Positions 1-6,323 of a DNA stretch of 7,600 nt are shown piece by piece (positions within the stretch are counted from its first letter, which is position 1; the number at the start of each line of letters is the position of its first letter). The DNA is taken from the NCBI RefSeq assembly GCF_938045465.1, contig NZ_CALIBF010000138.1:1-7600 (forward strand). The letters are read 5' to 3'. The stretch is from an uncultured Campylobacter sp. (lineage in GTDB: Bacteria; Campylobacterota; Campylobacteria; Campylobacterales; Campylobacteraceae). The position numbers and the translations under genes are program-made. A model generated the notes under the pieces. The model did not search any database. It saw only the letters and a list, made by a program, of their open reading frames with translations, and had not been told where the DNA came from.

Positions 1-2
1 CG

Positions 3-152
3 AACGAAACCTACGTCGGCAGGCTCCGCAGGGACAATTTCGACGATAAAATTCTGCATCTTTGGTGCAGCGCCGATCAGATCCGCGTCGGAGCGGCTAC
101 GAACGCCGTGCGCATCGCGCTTCGCTGGATCGATATGCAGCAAGACAAGTAA
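3..152 (+). CDS. asd: Aspartate-semialdehyde dehydrogenase, C-terminal part (5' end outside window)
   Basis: The reading frame is open from the window edge to a TAA at 150-152, giving the last 49 residues of a protein. The end carries the stretch ADQIRVGAATNAVRIAL followed by a short helix and DK. This is the C-terminal signature of Asd enzymes, in which the DQIRxGAAxNAVxIA helix packs against the NADP-binding part. Asd reduces aspartyl-4-phosphate to aspartate-4-semialdehyde in the cytoplasm, feeding lysine/diaminopimelate, threonine and methionine synthesis. The catalytic Cys and His lie upstream, outside the window. No gene follows closely: 304 non-coding bases separate it from the next ORF on the same strand, so it probably ends its transcription unit, though I see no convincing terminator. 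The family assignment rests on recognising this tail. Confidence 0.85.
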   Translation, partial: NETYVGRLRRDNFDDKILHLWCSADQIRVGAATNAVRIALRWIDMQQDK

Positions 153-456
153 GATAAATTTAGCAGAGTTGCCGAGACTTTGTGCGCGGATACGGTTGCG
201 CGCGCGGTTTCGGCGCCGAGGTCTGGCGAATAAATTTGCAAATCAGCCTAGTTAAAATTTAACGCCGCGAGCTGAAATTTTGTGCCTTTAACCTGGCGCA
301 AAATTTTAAAGACTCAAACGGACGCGACTAAATGGTGTAAATTTACGCGATTGCAAACGAACGTAAATTTAAACGAACACTTCGGCATAGAGCGGCTTTT
401 AAATTTATACGTCCGCTTGCGGAGCAGCTAATCCTGAATTAAAATTTAAGGAAGAA
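153..456. other. Non-coding gap between asd and the YqhA-like gene
   Basis: These 304 bases hold no plausible ORF on either strand. I count about nine copies of AAATTT by eye, where chance would give less than one. A perfect 10-base palindrome, tcggcgccga, lies at 210-219, and a small inverted repeat, tccgcttgcgga, at 412-423 just ahead of the next gene. Neither is followed by a T-run, so neither is a clear terminator. The promoter of the downstream pair should lie here but I cannot place it with confidence. Confidence 0.6.
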
Positions 457-948
457 ATGAAAGCTATATTTGAAAAATTTTTGCTTTGCAGCAAATTTTT
501 AACTCTCCTGCCGGTATTTTTTTGCATCGCGGCAGGCGCGGCGATATTTGTGATGGCAAGCTACGAAATCTGTTCGGCGCTCTATAAAATCGTAGAATTT
601 TTCCTAGCCCCGCAGAGCGAGCGAGCGCTTTACATTGATATTTTAAGCGAGATAATAACGGCGATCGATCTGTATCTGGTCGCTATAGTGCTGCTAATCT
701 TCGTATTTGGAATTTATGAGTTGTTTATCGACGAGTTTGTGGATCTAAATTTACAAGTTTTAAAGATCGCCTCGCTGGATGAGCTAAAGCACAAACTCGG
801 CAGCGTCATCATAATGGTGCTGGTAGTGGATTTCTTTAAGCGAATTTTACACACCGATTTTACTACCCCTTTGGATATGCTTTTGCTCGCAGGGGCTATC
901 TTTGCGGTTTGTTTAGCTTTGTATATTTTGAGTAAATTTAAAGGATAA
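457..948 (+). CDS. YqhA/UPF0114-type integral membrane protein
   Basis: A 163-residue, very hydrophobic protein with probable membrane segments at about 17-42, 67-91, 114-127 and 137-158. The layout resembles E. coli YqhA (UPF0114): a short amphipathic start, a first long helix pair, a loop ending in a conserved SLxxLKxKxxxSI-like stretch (here SLDELKHKLGSVI, 106-118), and a final helix. The charged run YELFIDEFVDLN (87-98) sits between helices and probably faces one side of the membrane. The biochemical role of the family is not established. The start is the ATG at 457, preceded by AAGGAAG at 448-454. Its stop lies 2 bases before the hemE ATG, so the two are almost certainly co-transcribed, and hemE's ribosome site (AAAGGA) lies in this gene's last codons. 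Family call is fairly confident; function is unknown. Confidence 0.72.
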   Translation: MKAIFEKFLLCSKFLTLLPVFFCIAAGAAIFVMASYEICSALYKIVEFFLAPQSERALYIDILSEIITAIDLYLVAIVLLIFVFGIYELFIDEFVDLNLQVLKIASLDELKHKLGSVIIMVLVVDFFKRILHTDFTTPLDMLLLAGAIFAVCLALYILSKFKG

Positions 949-950
949 AA

Positions 951-1997
951 ATGGTTTTCATCGACGCATGCTTCGGCAAAGAGACCCCATACACGCCCAT
1001 TTGGATGATGCGCCAGGCGGGGCGCTACCTGCCGCAATACATGGCGGTGCGCGAGAGGGCGGGCGATTTTTTGAGCTTGTGCCGCGACTACCGCGCCGCT
1101 AGCGAGGTAACAATCCAGCCCGTGGAGATTTTGGGCGTCGATGCGGCGATACTTTTTAGCGATATTTTGGTCGTGCCGATGCAGATGGGGATGGATCTGC
1201 GCTTCGAAGCGGGCGAAGGGCCGCGCTTTAGCAATCCGATCCGCTCTCAGGGCGATTTGGCGCGCCTTGATCCGCAAAAGGCCGCGGCGGAGCTCGGATA
1301 CGTTTATGATACGATCTCGCTTACTCGCTCGCGCCTTGCCGCGGATAAAGCTCTTATCGGCTTTTGCGGCGCGCCGTGGACTATCGCTACCTATATGATC
1401 GAGGGCGGCAGCAGCAAAAATTACGCCGTTTGCAAAAGGATGCTCTACGAAAATCCGCAGCTTCTGCATGAAATTTTGCGCCTCGTTACGGAGGCGACGA
1501 AGCTTTATCTGGCGCGCCAGATCAGCTCGGGCGTCGATGCGGTGCAGATTTTCGATAGCTGGGCAGGCGCGCTGGAGCCGAGCGCATACGAGGAGTTCGG
1601 CTGGCGATACATCCTAGAAATCACGGAATTTTTAAAGGCGAAATTCCCGCATATCCCGCTCATCGTCTTTGCCAAGGGCACGGGCGCGCAGATGTCGCGG
1701 CTGAGCCGTATCGCGGAGCAGCGAGGCGAGGCGAGCTTTGACGTATGGGGCGTGGATTGGAGCACTCCGATTGAGCTTGCGCGCGAGCAGCTCGGGGACA
1801 AATTTGTGCTTCAGGGCAACCTGGAGCCGATGCGGCTATACGACCGCGGCGCGATAGAATCGGGCGTGCGCGATATTTTAGCGTCGATGAAGGGTGCCGC
1901 GCATATCTTTAATCTAGGACATGGAATTTTGCCCGACGTAAGCGTGCAAAACGCCAAATATCTGGTGGATCTGGTGCACGAGCTAAGCGCGCGCTAA
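951..1997 (+). CDS. hemE: Uroporphyrinogen decarboxylase
   Basis: HemE removes four carboxyl groups from uroporphyrinogen III to give coproporphyrinogen III in cytoplasmic haem synthesis. The 348-residue product has the usual length and all family signatures in order: MRQAGRYLP (20-28), FSDILV with the essential Asp at 71, GFCGAPWT (137-144) leading to YMIEGG with the conserved substrate-site Tyr at 148, FDSWAGALEP, FAKGTG, VDWST, QGNLEP and NLGHGILPDV with the conserved His at 324. The ATG at 951 follows the stop of the membrane-protein gene by 2 bases, with AAAGGA at 939-944 overlapping that gene's end, so translation is likely coupled. A 251-residue minus-strand frame runs through its 5' half but is only a codon-bias shadow. 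In C. jejuni, as I recall, hemE also sits next to a radical SAM gene, matching the order here. Confidence 0.97.
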   Translation: MVFIDACFGKETPYTPIWMMRQAGRYLPQYMAVRERAGDFLSLCRDYRAASEVTIQPVEILGVDAAILFSDILVVPMQMGMDLRFEAGEGPRFSNPIRSQGDLARLDPQKAAAELGYVYDTISLTRSRLAADKALIGFCGAPWTIATYMIEGGSSKNYAVCKRMLYENPQLLHEILRLVTEATKLYLARQISSGVDAVQIFDSWAGALEPSAYEEFGWRYILEITEFLKAKFPHIPLIVFAKGTGAQMSRLSRIAEQRGEASFDVWGVDWSTPIELAREQLGDKFVLQGNLEPMRLYDRGAIESGVRDILASMKGAAHIFNLGHGILPDVSVQNAKYLVDLVHELSAR

Positions 1998-2164
1998 AAC
2001 CTTATTTTGCGAGAGCTCGCTTGCAGCGCGTCGTTGTAAATTTTATGGAGCCGTAATTTAAAATTTCATTCGCCTGGGTCGCTTGTTTTGCTTCTGTGCA
2101 ATTTTTCCGCTGTCCATAAATTTTAAATTTCACGCCGCTAAAACAGCGTGCAGAAGACAAAGCT

Positions 2165-2182
2165 CTAAATTTTAAAATTTAG
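2165..2182. repeat. 18-base perfect palindrome of AAATTT words
   Basis: The sequence ctaaattttaaaatttag equals its own reverse complement over 18 bases. It is built from two AAATTT words in tandem, so it may be a by-product of the high density of that word. It is AT-only except for the outer C and G, and no T-run follows, so I do not call it a terminator. Confidence 0.55.
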
Positions 2183-2435
2183 CCGCAGTTTGAAATTTTA
2201 TGCCGAGCGAGGATCTGAAATTCTACGTGCTGTGTCCACGGCGGCGTAAAAATACCGCAAGCTTGCGAGTTTAAATTTAGCCCGCACATTAAATTTATGG
2301 CTCGCACGCCCTAAATTTAAGGATAAATTCAAAACTCTAAGCTTAAAATTTCGCCGTAGCGGGGCGGCGCGCGGAAGTGGAATTTCACATAAAAGTGGCG
2401 CCGAATTTTGGCGCGCGGAAGTTAAATTTCAAGGC

Positions 2436-2531
2436 ATAAATTTGCTACGTAGAATTTTCAAAGCTCGATGCAAAGCGTTATTGGCGCGAGGCTTAAGATC
2501 GGTATAAATTTGCTACGTAGAATTTCAAAGC
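2436..2531. repeat. Pair of 28/29-base direct repeats with CTACGTAG core
   Basis: Copy 1 is at 2436-2464 and copy 2 at 2504-2531. They are identical except for one extra T in the T-run of copy 1. Each contains the perfect 8-base palindrome CTACGTAG, flanked by AAATTTG on the left and AATTT on the right, so each copy is a nearly symmetric site. The start-to-start distance is 68 bases and the spacer is 39 bases. A related 12-base piece, gaaattctacgt, lies inverted at 2217-2228. They sit 157-252 bases before the radical SAM start codon. Likely meanings are paired regulator-binding sites or remains of a small dispersed repeat; two copies are too few for a CRISPR call. Confidence 0.7.
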
Positions 2532-2687
2532 GGGATTTTCTAGCTAAATTTTTAAAAGCAAATTTCAGTAAAATTTCACGACGCGGAATTTCAAATTAAA
2601 ATTTTGCAAATTAAAATTCCGTAAAGTAAAGTTTTAAAGCGAAATCTGCGCGCAAGCAAACCCCGCAAATCAAACCATGGAGCAAAA

Positions 2688-3584
2688 ATGAGATATATTT
2701 TCGGGCCCGTCGCCTCGCGTAGGTTCGGGCGCAGCCTCGGCATCGATCTGAGCCCGCAGCGCAAGCAGTGCAACTTCAACTGCGTCTACTGCGAGCTGGG
2801 CGCGGGCAAGCCGGTAAGCGCGATGAGCGAGCCCTGTGAGATCGGCCCGGTCATCGCCGAGCTGAAAACCGCGCTGGCGGTGCATCCTAACATTGACGTC
2901 ATTACGATCACGGCAAACGGCGAGCCTACGCTGCATCCGCGCTTTGCTGAGCTAGTGGATGCACTAAAAGCGCTGCGCCTGCCGCAGAAGCTACTCGTTT
3001 TATCAAACGGCTCACTCGTGCGCGAAAACAGCGCAGCCCTAATGAAACTTGATATCTGCAAATTTTCGCTAGATAGCGTGCTTGCGAGAAGCTTTCGCAA
3101 GGTGGACGGTCCGCACGCAGGCATTAGCGCCGAGGATATCGTAAGCGCGATCGCGGATTTTGCGCGCGAGTTTCGCGGCGAGCTTGATATCGAAATCCTA
3201 GTCGTGCGCGGCATCAACGATACGCAAGAGGACTTTGTGGCGCTGAATGCGGCTTTAGCTCGCATCAACCCGCACCGCGTCGATCTCGGTACGATCGATC
3301 GCCCGCCCGCATACCGCGTGCAGGGTGTGAGCGAAGCACAGCTGCACTATCTAGCCACTTTCATCGAAAATCAAAACGTAAATATAATCTCTGCGCCCAA
3401 ATACGCAAGCGAGCGGCTGAGCTTTAGCGAGGATGAAATTTTGCGCACTCTCTCGCGCCGTCCGCAGCGCACGAGCGACGTGGAGGCGATGTTTGATGAA
3501 GCGAGCGCACAGCTTTTAAAGCGTTTGGTGGGTGCTGGCAAGGTCGTTTTTAAAGACGGTTTTTACGAGATCGCGAAAGGCTAG
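2688..3584 (+). CDS. Radical SAM protein, COG0731 (wyosine-synthetase-like) family
   Basis: A 298-residue cytoplasmic protein. The radical SAM cluster motif CxxxCxxC is at Cys28, Cys32 and Cys35 (QCNFNCVYCELG) and should bind a [4Fe-4S] cluster and S-adenosylmethionine. Further SAM-fold landmarks are TANGEPTLHP (75-84, the GEP motif), LSNGSL (105-110), KFSLDS (125-130) and EILVVRGIND (169-178). Residues from about 240 look like a small winged-helix-type tail ending in KVVFKDGFYEIAKG. The family resembles archaeal TYW1, but bacteria do not make wyosine, so the substrate is unknown. The ATG at 2688 is preceded by GGAG at 2679-2682. An earlier ATG at 2677 opens a four-codon frame whose TGA overlaps this start. 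A near-identical tail is encoded at the right edge of the window on the other strand. Confidence 0.85.
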   Translation: MRYIFGPVASRRFGRSLGIDLSPQRKQCNFNCVYCELGAGKPVSAMSEPCEIGPVIAELKTALAVHPNIDVITITANGEPTLHPRFAELVDALKALRLPQKLLVLSNGSLVRENSAALMKLDICKFSLDSVLARSFRKVDGPHAGISAEDIVSAIADFAREFRGELDIEILVVRGINDTQEDFVALNAALARINPHRVDLGTIDRPPAYRVQGVSEAQLHYLATFIENQNVNIISAPKYASERLSFSEDEILRTLSRRPQRTSDVEAMFDEASAQLLKRLVGAGKVVFKDGFYEIAKG

Positions 3585-3891
3585 GGCGTTAAATTTTAAA
3601 AGCTCTTTCGCGGCGCAGCGCGGCAAAAAGCGGCTTGCATTTTGGCGTCGTCGCAGGCGATGCCCGCCGTACGCAAGCTAGAGGGCGGCGCAAAGACAGC
3701 GCGTTTAAATTTAATGCCGAAGCTGCGTTGCCATAGATAGAGCGCCTACCGCGCGAGCTAAAGGCAGTGCAATGCTAGCTAGCGTTAAATTTAGCGCCGA
3801 ATTACGCCGCCGCAAAGATGCCGGCGCACCAGGTTTGGGAAGCGATCCTGACGCGCGGGGTGCTGATCTTTAAATAGGCTAAGCTGCGTTC

Positions 3892-3959
3892 AAAAGCGCC
3901 GTTAAATTATGAAATTTATACACACGGCGCAAAAATACAGACCCCAAGCGGCGCTTTTT
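3892..3959 (+). other. Inverted repeats with a T-run, attenuator-like layout
   Basis: AAAAGCGCCG at 3892-3901 is the exact reverse complement of CGGCGCTTTT at 3949-3958, which is followed by another T. A second copy of CGGCGC at 3925-3930 could compete for the same left arm. The 10-base stem with a T-run on the plus strand resembles a terminator, but the loop is 47 bases, and no gene ends close upstream (the radical SAM stop is over 300 bases away). A tentative structural observation only. Confidence 0.25.
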
Positions 3960-4043
3960 GTGTGTCAGCGGATTATTGAAGCAGGCCTAATGGATAGCAA
4001 AAGCGGGCTTGGAGCCGCGGGAGATCGCGAATGCACGCCTTAA
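3909..4043 (+). CDS. Possible 44-residue small ORF, doubtful
   Basis: An ATG at 3909 opens a frame to TAA at 4041-4043. The product begins MKFIHTAQKYRPQAALF and ends in a Gly/Ala/Ser-rich stretch with no motif I recognise. No ribosome site is evident upstream, and the start lies inside the inverted-repeat loop at 3892-3959. It is listed only because it is the longest ATG frame I traced in a 935-base gap. It is more likely chance than a gene. Confidence 0.12.
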   Translation: MKFIHTAQKYRPQAALFVCQRIIEAGLMDSKSGLGAAGDRECTP

Positions 4044-4476
4044 ATTTAGCCTGCTTGCCGCGCTCGCTTGGAGTTTTTGCGCTTTAATCATCCGCACGCC
4101 GAATGTGCGCCTATTACGTGATACCTGCGTGCTAAAATACCTGCGATCGGATAGTGCATAAACGCCGTGAAATTTTATCGCATACTTCGGTTTTTAAATT
4201 TAGCCTGCAGAATTTGATTGTGCCGAAATTTTAGCGCGGATCGCGCTAAAAGCCCGCGCCACAAATCGCCGCGGCTGATAAAATTTAATTCGCGCCATTT
4301 TGTCGCGATAAAATTTTATGGAATTTTTTGAATGCTAGCCGTAAAATTTCAAATCGTTATGCGTCTTGCGGCGACGCTAAAATTTTTACGCGATAGAATT
4401 TTGCAGCGGAATTTTACGCCGCTCGGCGTATCCACTAGAGCGAGCTTTGGGCGATAAAATTTTACGGCGAAACTGT

Positions 4477-4512
4477 GGGCAAAATTTTAAATTCTAAGAT
4501 GAAATTTCGCCC
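4477..4512 (-). terminator. Hairpin just downstream of the tannase gene
   Basis: Read on the minus strand, GGGCGAAATTT (4512-4502) can pair with AAATTTTGCCC (4487-4477) over 11 positions, one being a G-U wobble, with a 14-base loop. It begins 7 bases after the tannase TAG stop. No clean T-run follows, so intrinsic termination is only possible; it could instead protect the 3' end of the mRNA. Confidence 0.4.
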
Positions 4513-4519
4513 GCTAAGC

Positions 4520-6091
4520 CTACTGCGCGACCACTTTATCGATCCAGTCAAAAAGCTCCTCAAGATCGTAATCGCCGCCGTGTCCTTGTCCCCAAGGCAC
4601 CGCAAAATCGACGTTCTTGCCCGCATTTTGCAAGCTAAGCGCCAAAATCGCGGGGATCGCAAGCGCCGTATCGCGATCGCTCGCGCCGTGGCGGATGCGG
4701 TAATGCTTCGCGCCGTTTTCGTTGCGCACGAAGCTCATCGCATCCATCATCTCTACGAGCTGGGCGCCTGCGATTAGCACCCCTTTGGCGGGGTCATTCA
4801 TCGCGCTAAAATCCGTAAAATGCGCCGCGTTAAATTTAGCGCCGCCGAACAGCTCGTTTTCGGGATTTTCAAGCGCGAAGCCGTCGAATGCGGGCGGGGT
4901 CTTGGCGCGCGGCTTGGAGGTCGCGTAGCCCCAAAAGAGCATATGCGATTGCGACGCGTCGTCCTTAATCTTGGCGGCGAGGTATAGGGGCGCCTTTGTG
5001 CGCGGATTTTTCGCCGCAAAATTAGCAAATGAGGCCGATATGAGCCCGTTTATGTAATCTTTGAAGCTGCCGTCGCCGTTTTTATCCAGGCTTAGCGCGC
5101 GGCCGCCCCCATCCCTTAAGCTTAGCGAGTTCAGATAGGCAGGGAATTGCACCTTTAGCTCGTCTGAAATTTTAATCTGTGCTGCGTTTAGCTTGCCGCT
5201 TAGCACCTTGCGTGCAGGCTTTGCAGCGATTTGATTTGCGCCTTTTTTGGAATTTTTTTCAGCGCCGCTAGAATTTTCGCCGCGCTCGTTAAATCCCGCC
5301 GCATCAAGGCCGCTAAAATCCATCTTTTCATATTCGCTCTGCGCGCCGAACATCCACTCATACGCCGCGTCTGCGTGCTTTAGATTTGTGATCGGGCAGT
5401 ATGCGGACGCCGCGTAAATTTTATCGCTCGCCTTTGCAGCGCCCAGCTCCTGCAGATACGACTCGTACGCAGCCTCGTCCCCGCTCGTGCCCAAAAGTGC
5501 CGAGAGCGCTCCGCCCGCGCTCGTGCCGTTTGAGATTATCTTGTTTGCGTCCCCGGGCATCGCCGCGTCGTTAAATTTCAGATACCGCACGGCCGCCTTT
5601 AGATCGACGATCGCTGCGGGCGCCTTGCCGATATAATCGCCGTTTGCGATCTTTAGCGTGCGTCCGCGCGCTGCGGGAGCGGCTACGACGTAACCGCGCG
5701 AAAGCGCCGTAGCGATCGCGTTTGGCTTGCCGCTTGCGTCTATTGTGACCTCGCCCGCTTCGCCGGGCATGTAGCCGCCCACGCCGTTTGGCAAAAATAT
5801 CGGCGCGCTTACGGCGTCAAATTTGCCGCTCTTGCACTCCTCAAAATATTGCTGCGGGATGAAGATATTCATGCTCTGATAGTGCGCGCTTACGGGTTTT
5901 GCGACGTAGATTATGTTTTTGTAGGCGCGAAATTTTATCTTTTTGCCGCCTACGATCGCGCTTTCTTGCGTGAAATTTGCGGCGTTAAATTTCAAATCTT
6001 CTTGCGCGCTTTGCGCCGAAGCCTCGGCGTTTAGGCTTAGCGCGCCGTAAAGCATCGCAGCAGCGCCTAAGGTAAGGGATTTTTTACTCAT
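4520..6091 (-). CDS. Exported subtype B tannase-like serine esterase
   Basis: A 523-residue alpha/beta hydrolase. Compared from memory with L. plantarum tannase (TanLp1, about 469 aa), it shares LPNxVGGYxPG (here 100-110), RGYVVAAPAARGRT, KAPAAIVDLKAAVRY (156-170), PGDANKIISNGTSAGG with nucleophile Ser191, YCPITNLKHADAAYEW, PENELFGG and RIRHGASDRDTALAIP, ending in GHGGDYDLEELFDWID. By that alignment the triad is Ser191/Asp472/His504, and the galloyl-binding Lys397, Glu411 and Asp474 are kept, which points to gallate or protocatechuate ester hydrolysis. Unlike TanLp1 it starts with a Sec-type signal peptide (KK, hydrophobic run, likely cleavage after Ala24 or Ala26), so it should act in the periplasm or outside. 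Residues 251-297 form a Ser/Asn/Lys/Ala-rich insertion. The ATG at 6091 has only a weak ribosome site (AAAGATA). It appears to be transcribed alone. Family confident; natural substrate inferred. Confidence 0.88.
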   Translation of the reverse strand: MSKKSLTLGAAAMLYGALSLNAEASAQSAQEDLKFNAANFTQESAIVGGKKIKFRAYKNIIYVAKPVSAHYQSMNIFIPQQYFEECKSGKFDAVSAPIFLPNGVGGYMPGEAGEVTIDASGKPNAIATALSRGYVVAAPAARGRTLKIANGDYIGKAPAAIVDLKAAVRYLKFNDAAMPGDANKIISNGTSAGGALSALLGTSGDEAAYESYLQELGAAKASDKIYAASAYCPITNLKHADAAYEWMFGAQSEYEKMDFSGLDAAGFNERGENSSGAEKNSKKGANQIAAKPARKVLSGKLNAAQIKISDELKVQFPAYLNSLSLRDGGGRALSLDKNGDGSFKDYINGLISASFANFAAKNPRTKAPLYLAAKIKDDASQSHMLFWGYATSKPRAKTPPAFDGFALENPENELFGGAKFNAAHFTDFSAMNDPAKGVLIAGAQLVEMMDAMSFVRNENGAKHYRIRHGASDRDTALAIPAILALSLQNAGKNVDFAVPWGQGHGGDYDLEELFDWIDKVVAQ

Positions 6092-6159
6092 TGAAGTATC
6101 TTTATATTTTATTAATATTGCCGTTTTTTAGCCCTTTAAGTAGCTTAGTGACAAAGCTA

Positions 6160-6168
6160 ATTTTAGCA
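6160..6168 (-). promoter_or_regulatory. Candidate extended -10 promoter element for the tannase gene
   Basis: On the minus strand these bases read TGCTAAAAT, an extended -10 form (TGN followed by TAAAAT), about 70 bases before the start codon at 6091. Epsilonproteobacterial vegetative promoters rely mainly on the -10 box with AT-rich upstream DNA. A competing AT-rich block (TATTAATAAAATATAAAG, 6099-6116) lies nearer the gene. Tentative. Confidence 0.3.
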
Positions 6169-6288
6169 AAACTCGGCGAATACTTAAATCCGCTGCGCGC
6201 CTAAATTTTGAAATTTAAACGCAAAGGCATCTGCAAGTTGAAAGGAATTTTAAACTCGAAGTGTTATTTTAGTGGGCATTTGCGATCC

Positions 6289-6305
6289 GCCGGCGTAAAT
6301 CCGGC
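6289..6305 (-). terminator. Small GC hairpin after the thioredoxin-fold lipoprotein gene
   Basis: Read on the minus strand, GCCGG (6305-6301) pairs with CCGGC (6293-6289) around a 7-base loop, beginning 18 bases after the lipoprotein stop codon. No T-run follows directly, so it is at best a weak terminator or mRNA end structure. Confidence 0.3.
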
Positions 6306-6323
6306 TGCATTAAATTTCGCTCG

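Larger units (their letters stand above)
1998..2687. other. 690-base non-coding stretch rich in AAATTT and short repeats
   Basis: No credible gene is present on either strand; the short minus-strand frames near 2591-2936 overlap the start of the radical SAM gene and are shadows. I count about eighteen AAATTT words by eye. Notable parts are an 18-base perfect palindrome (2165-2182), a 13-base direct repeat ggcgcgcggaagt at 2366-2378 and 2410-2422, and a pair of 28/29-base direct repeats (2436-2464 and 2504-2531). It should contain the promoter of the radical SAM gene, which I cannot place. Neither flanking gene looks truncated. Confidence 0.6.
3585..4519. other. 935-base stretch with no convincing gene
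   Basis: This region separates the rightward radical SAM gene from the leftward tannase gene, whose 3' ends converge on it. I count about fifteen AAATTT words, several inside recurring phrases such as gcgataaaatttta (near 4276, 4307, 4388 and 4452, with variation). The longest ATG frame I traced is 44 codons at 3909-4043. A frame without an ATG (about 3990-4158) reads as a hydrophobic stretch but is interrupted upstream by a stop. These could be relics of a decayed gene or chance. An inverted-repeat set lies at 3892-3959 and a tannase-side hairpin at 4477-4512. I see no tRNA or IS end here. Confidence 0.5.

Noticed and set aside
714..1469. 251-residue minus-strand frame across the membrane-protein end and the 5' half of hemE
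   Set aside because: It lies antisense to hemE, whose motifs are unmistakable. The product is Arg/Ala/His-rich with no motif, typical of a shadow frame in GC-rich coding DNA.
2009..2020. Terminator after hemE (gcgagagctcgc)
   Set aside because: Only a 4-5 base stem with a tiny loop and no T-run afterwards.
2436..2531. CRISPR mini-array (28-base repeats, 39-base spacer)
   Set aside because: Only two repeats, one differing in length, with no third copy and no cas gene in the window. The repeat is a near-symmetric AT-rich site unlike the Campylobacter CRISPR repeats I recall.
2786..3268. 160-residue minus-strand frame inside the radical SAM gene
   Set aside because: Antisense to a gene with intact CxxxCxxC and GEP motifs; Ser-rich composition typical of a reverse-frame shadow.
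3572..3612. Terminator for the radical SAM gene from cgcgaaag / ctttcgcg
   Set aside because: The 8-base stem is perfect, but the loop is 25 bases, the left arm lies inside the last codons, and no T-run follows.
3784..3875. Short protein-like frames around the phrase KMPAHQVWEAILTRGVLIFK
   Set aside because: No start codon with a ribosome site, another frame over the same bases reads equally well, and I cannot tie it to a known family.
4475..5028. Plus- and minus-strand frames overlapping the 3' third of the tannase gene
   Set aside because: They overlap conserved tannase residues (Lys397, Glu411, Asp472, His504) in other frames and encode basic, motif-free products.
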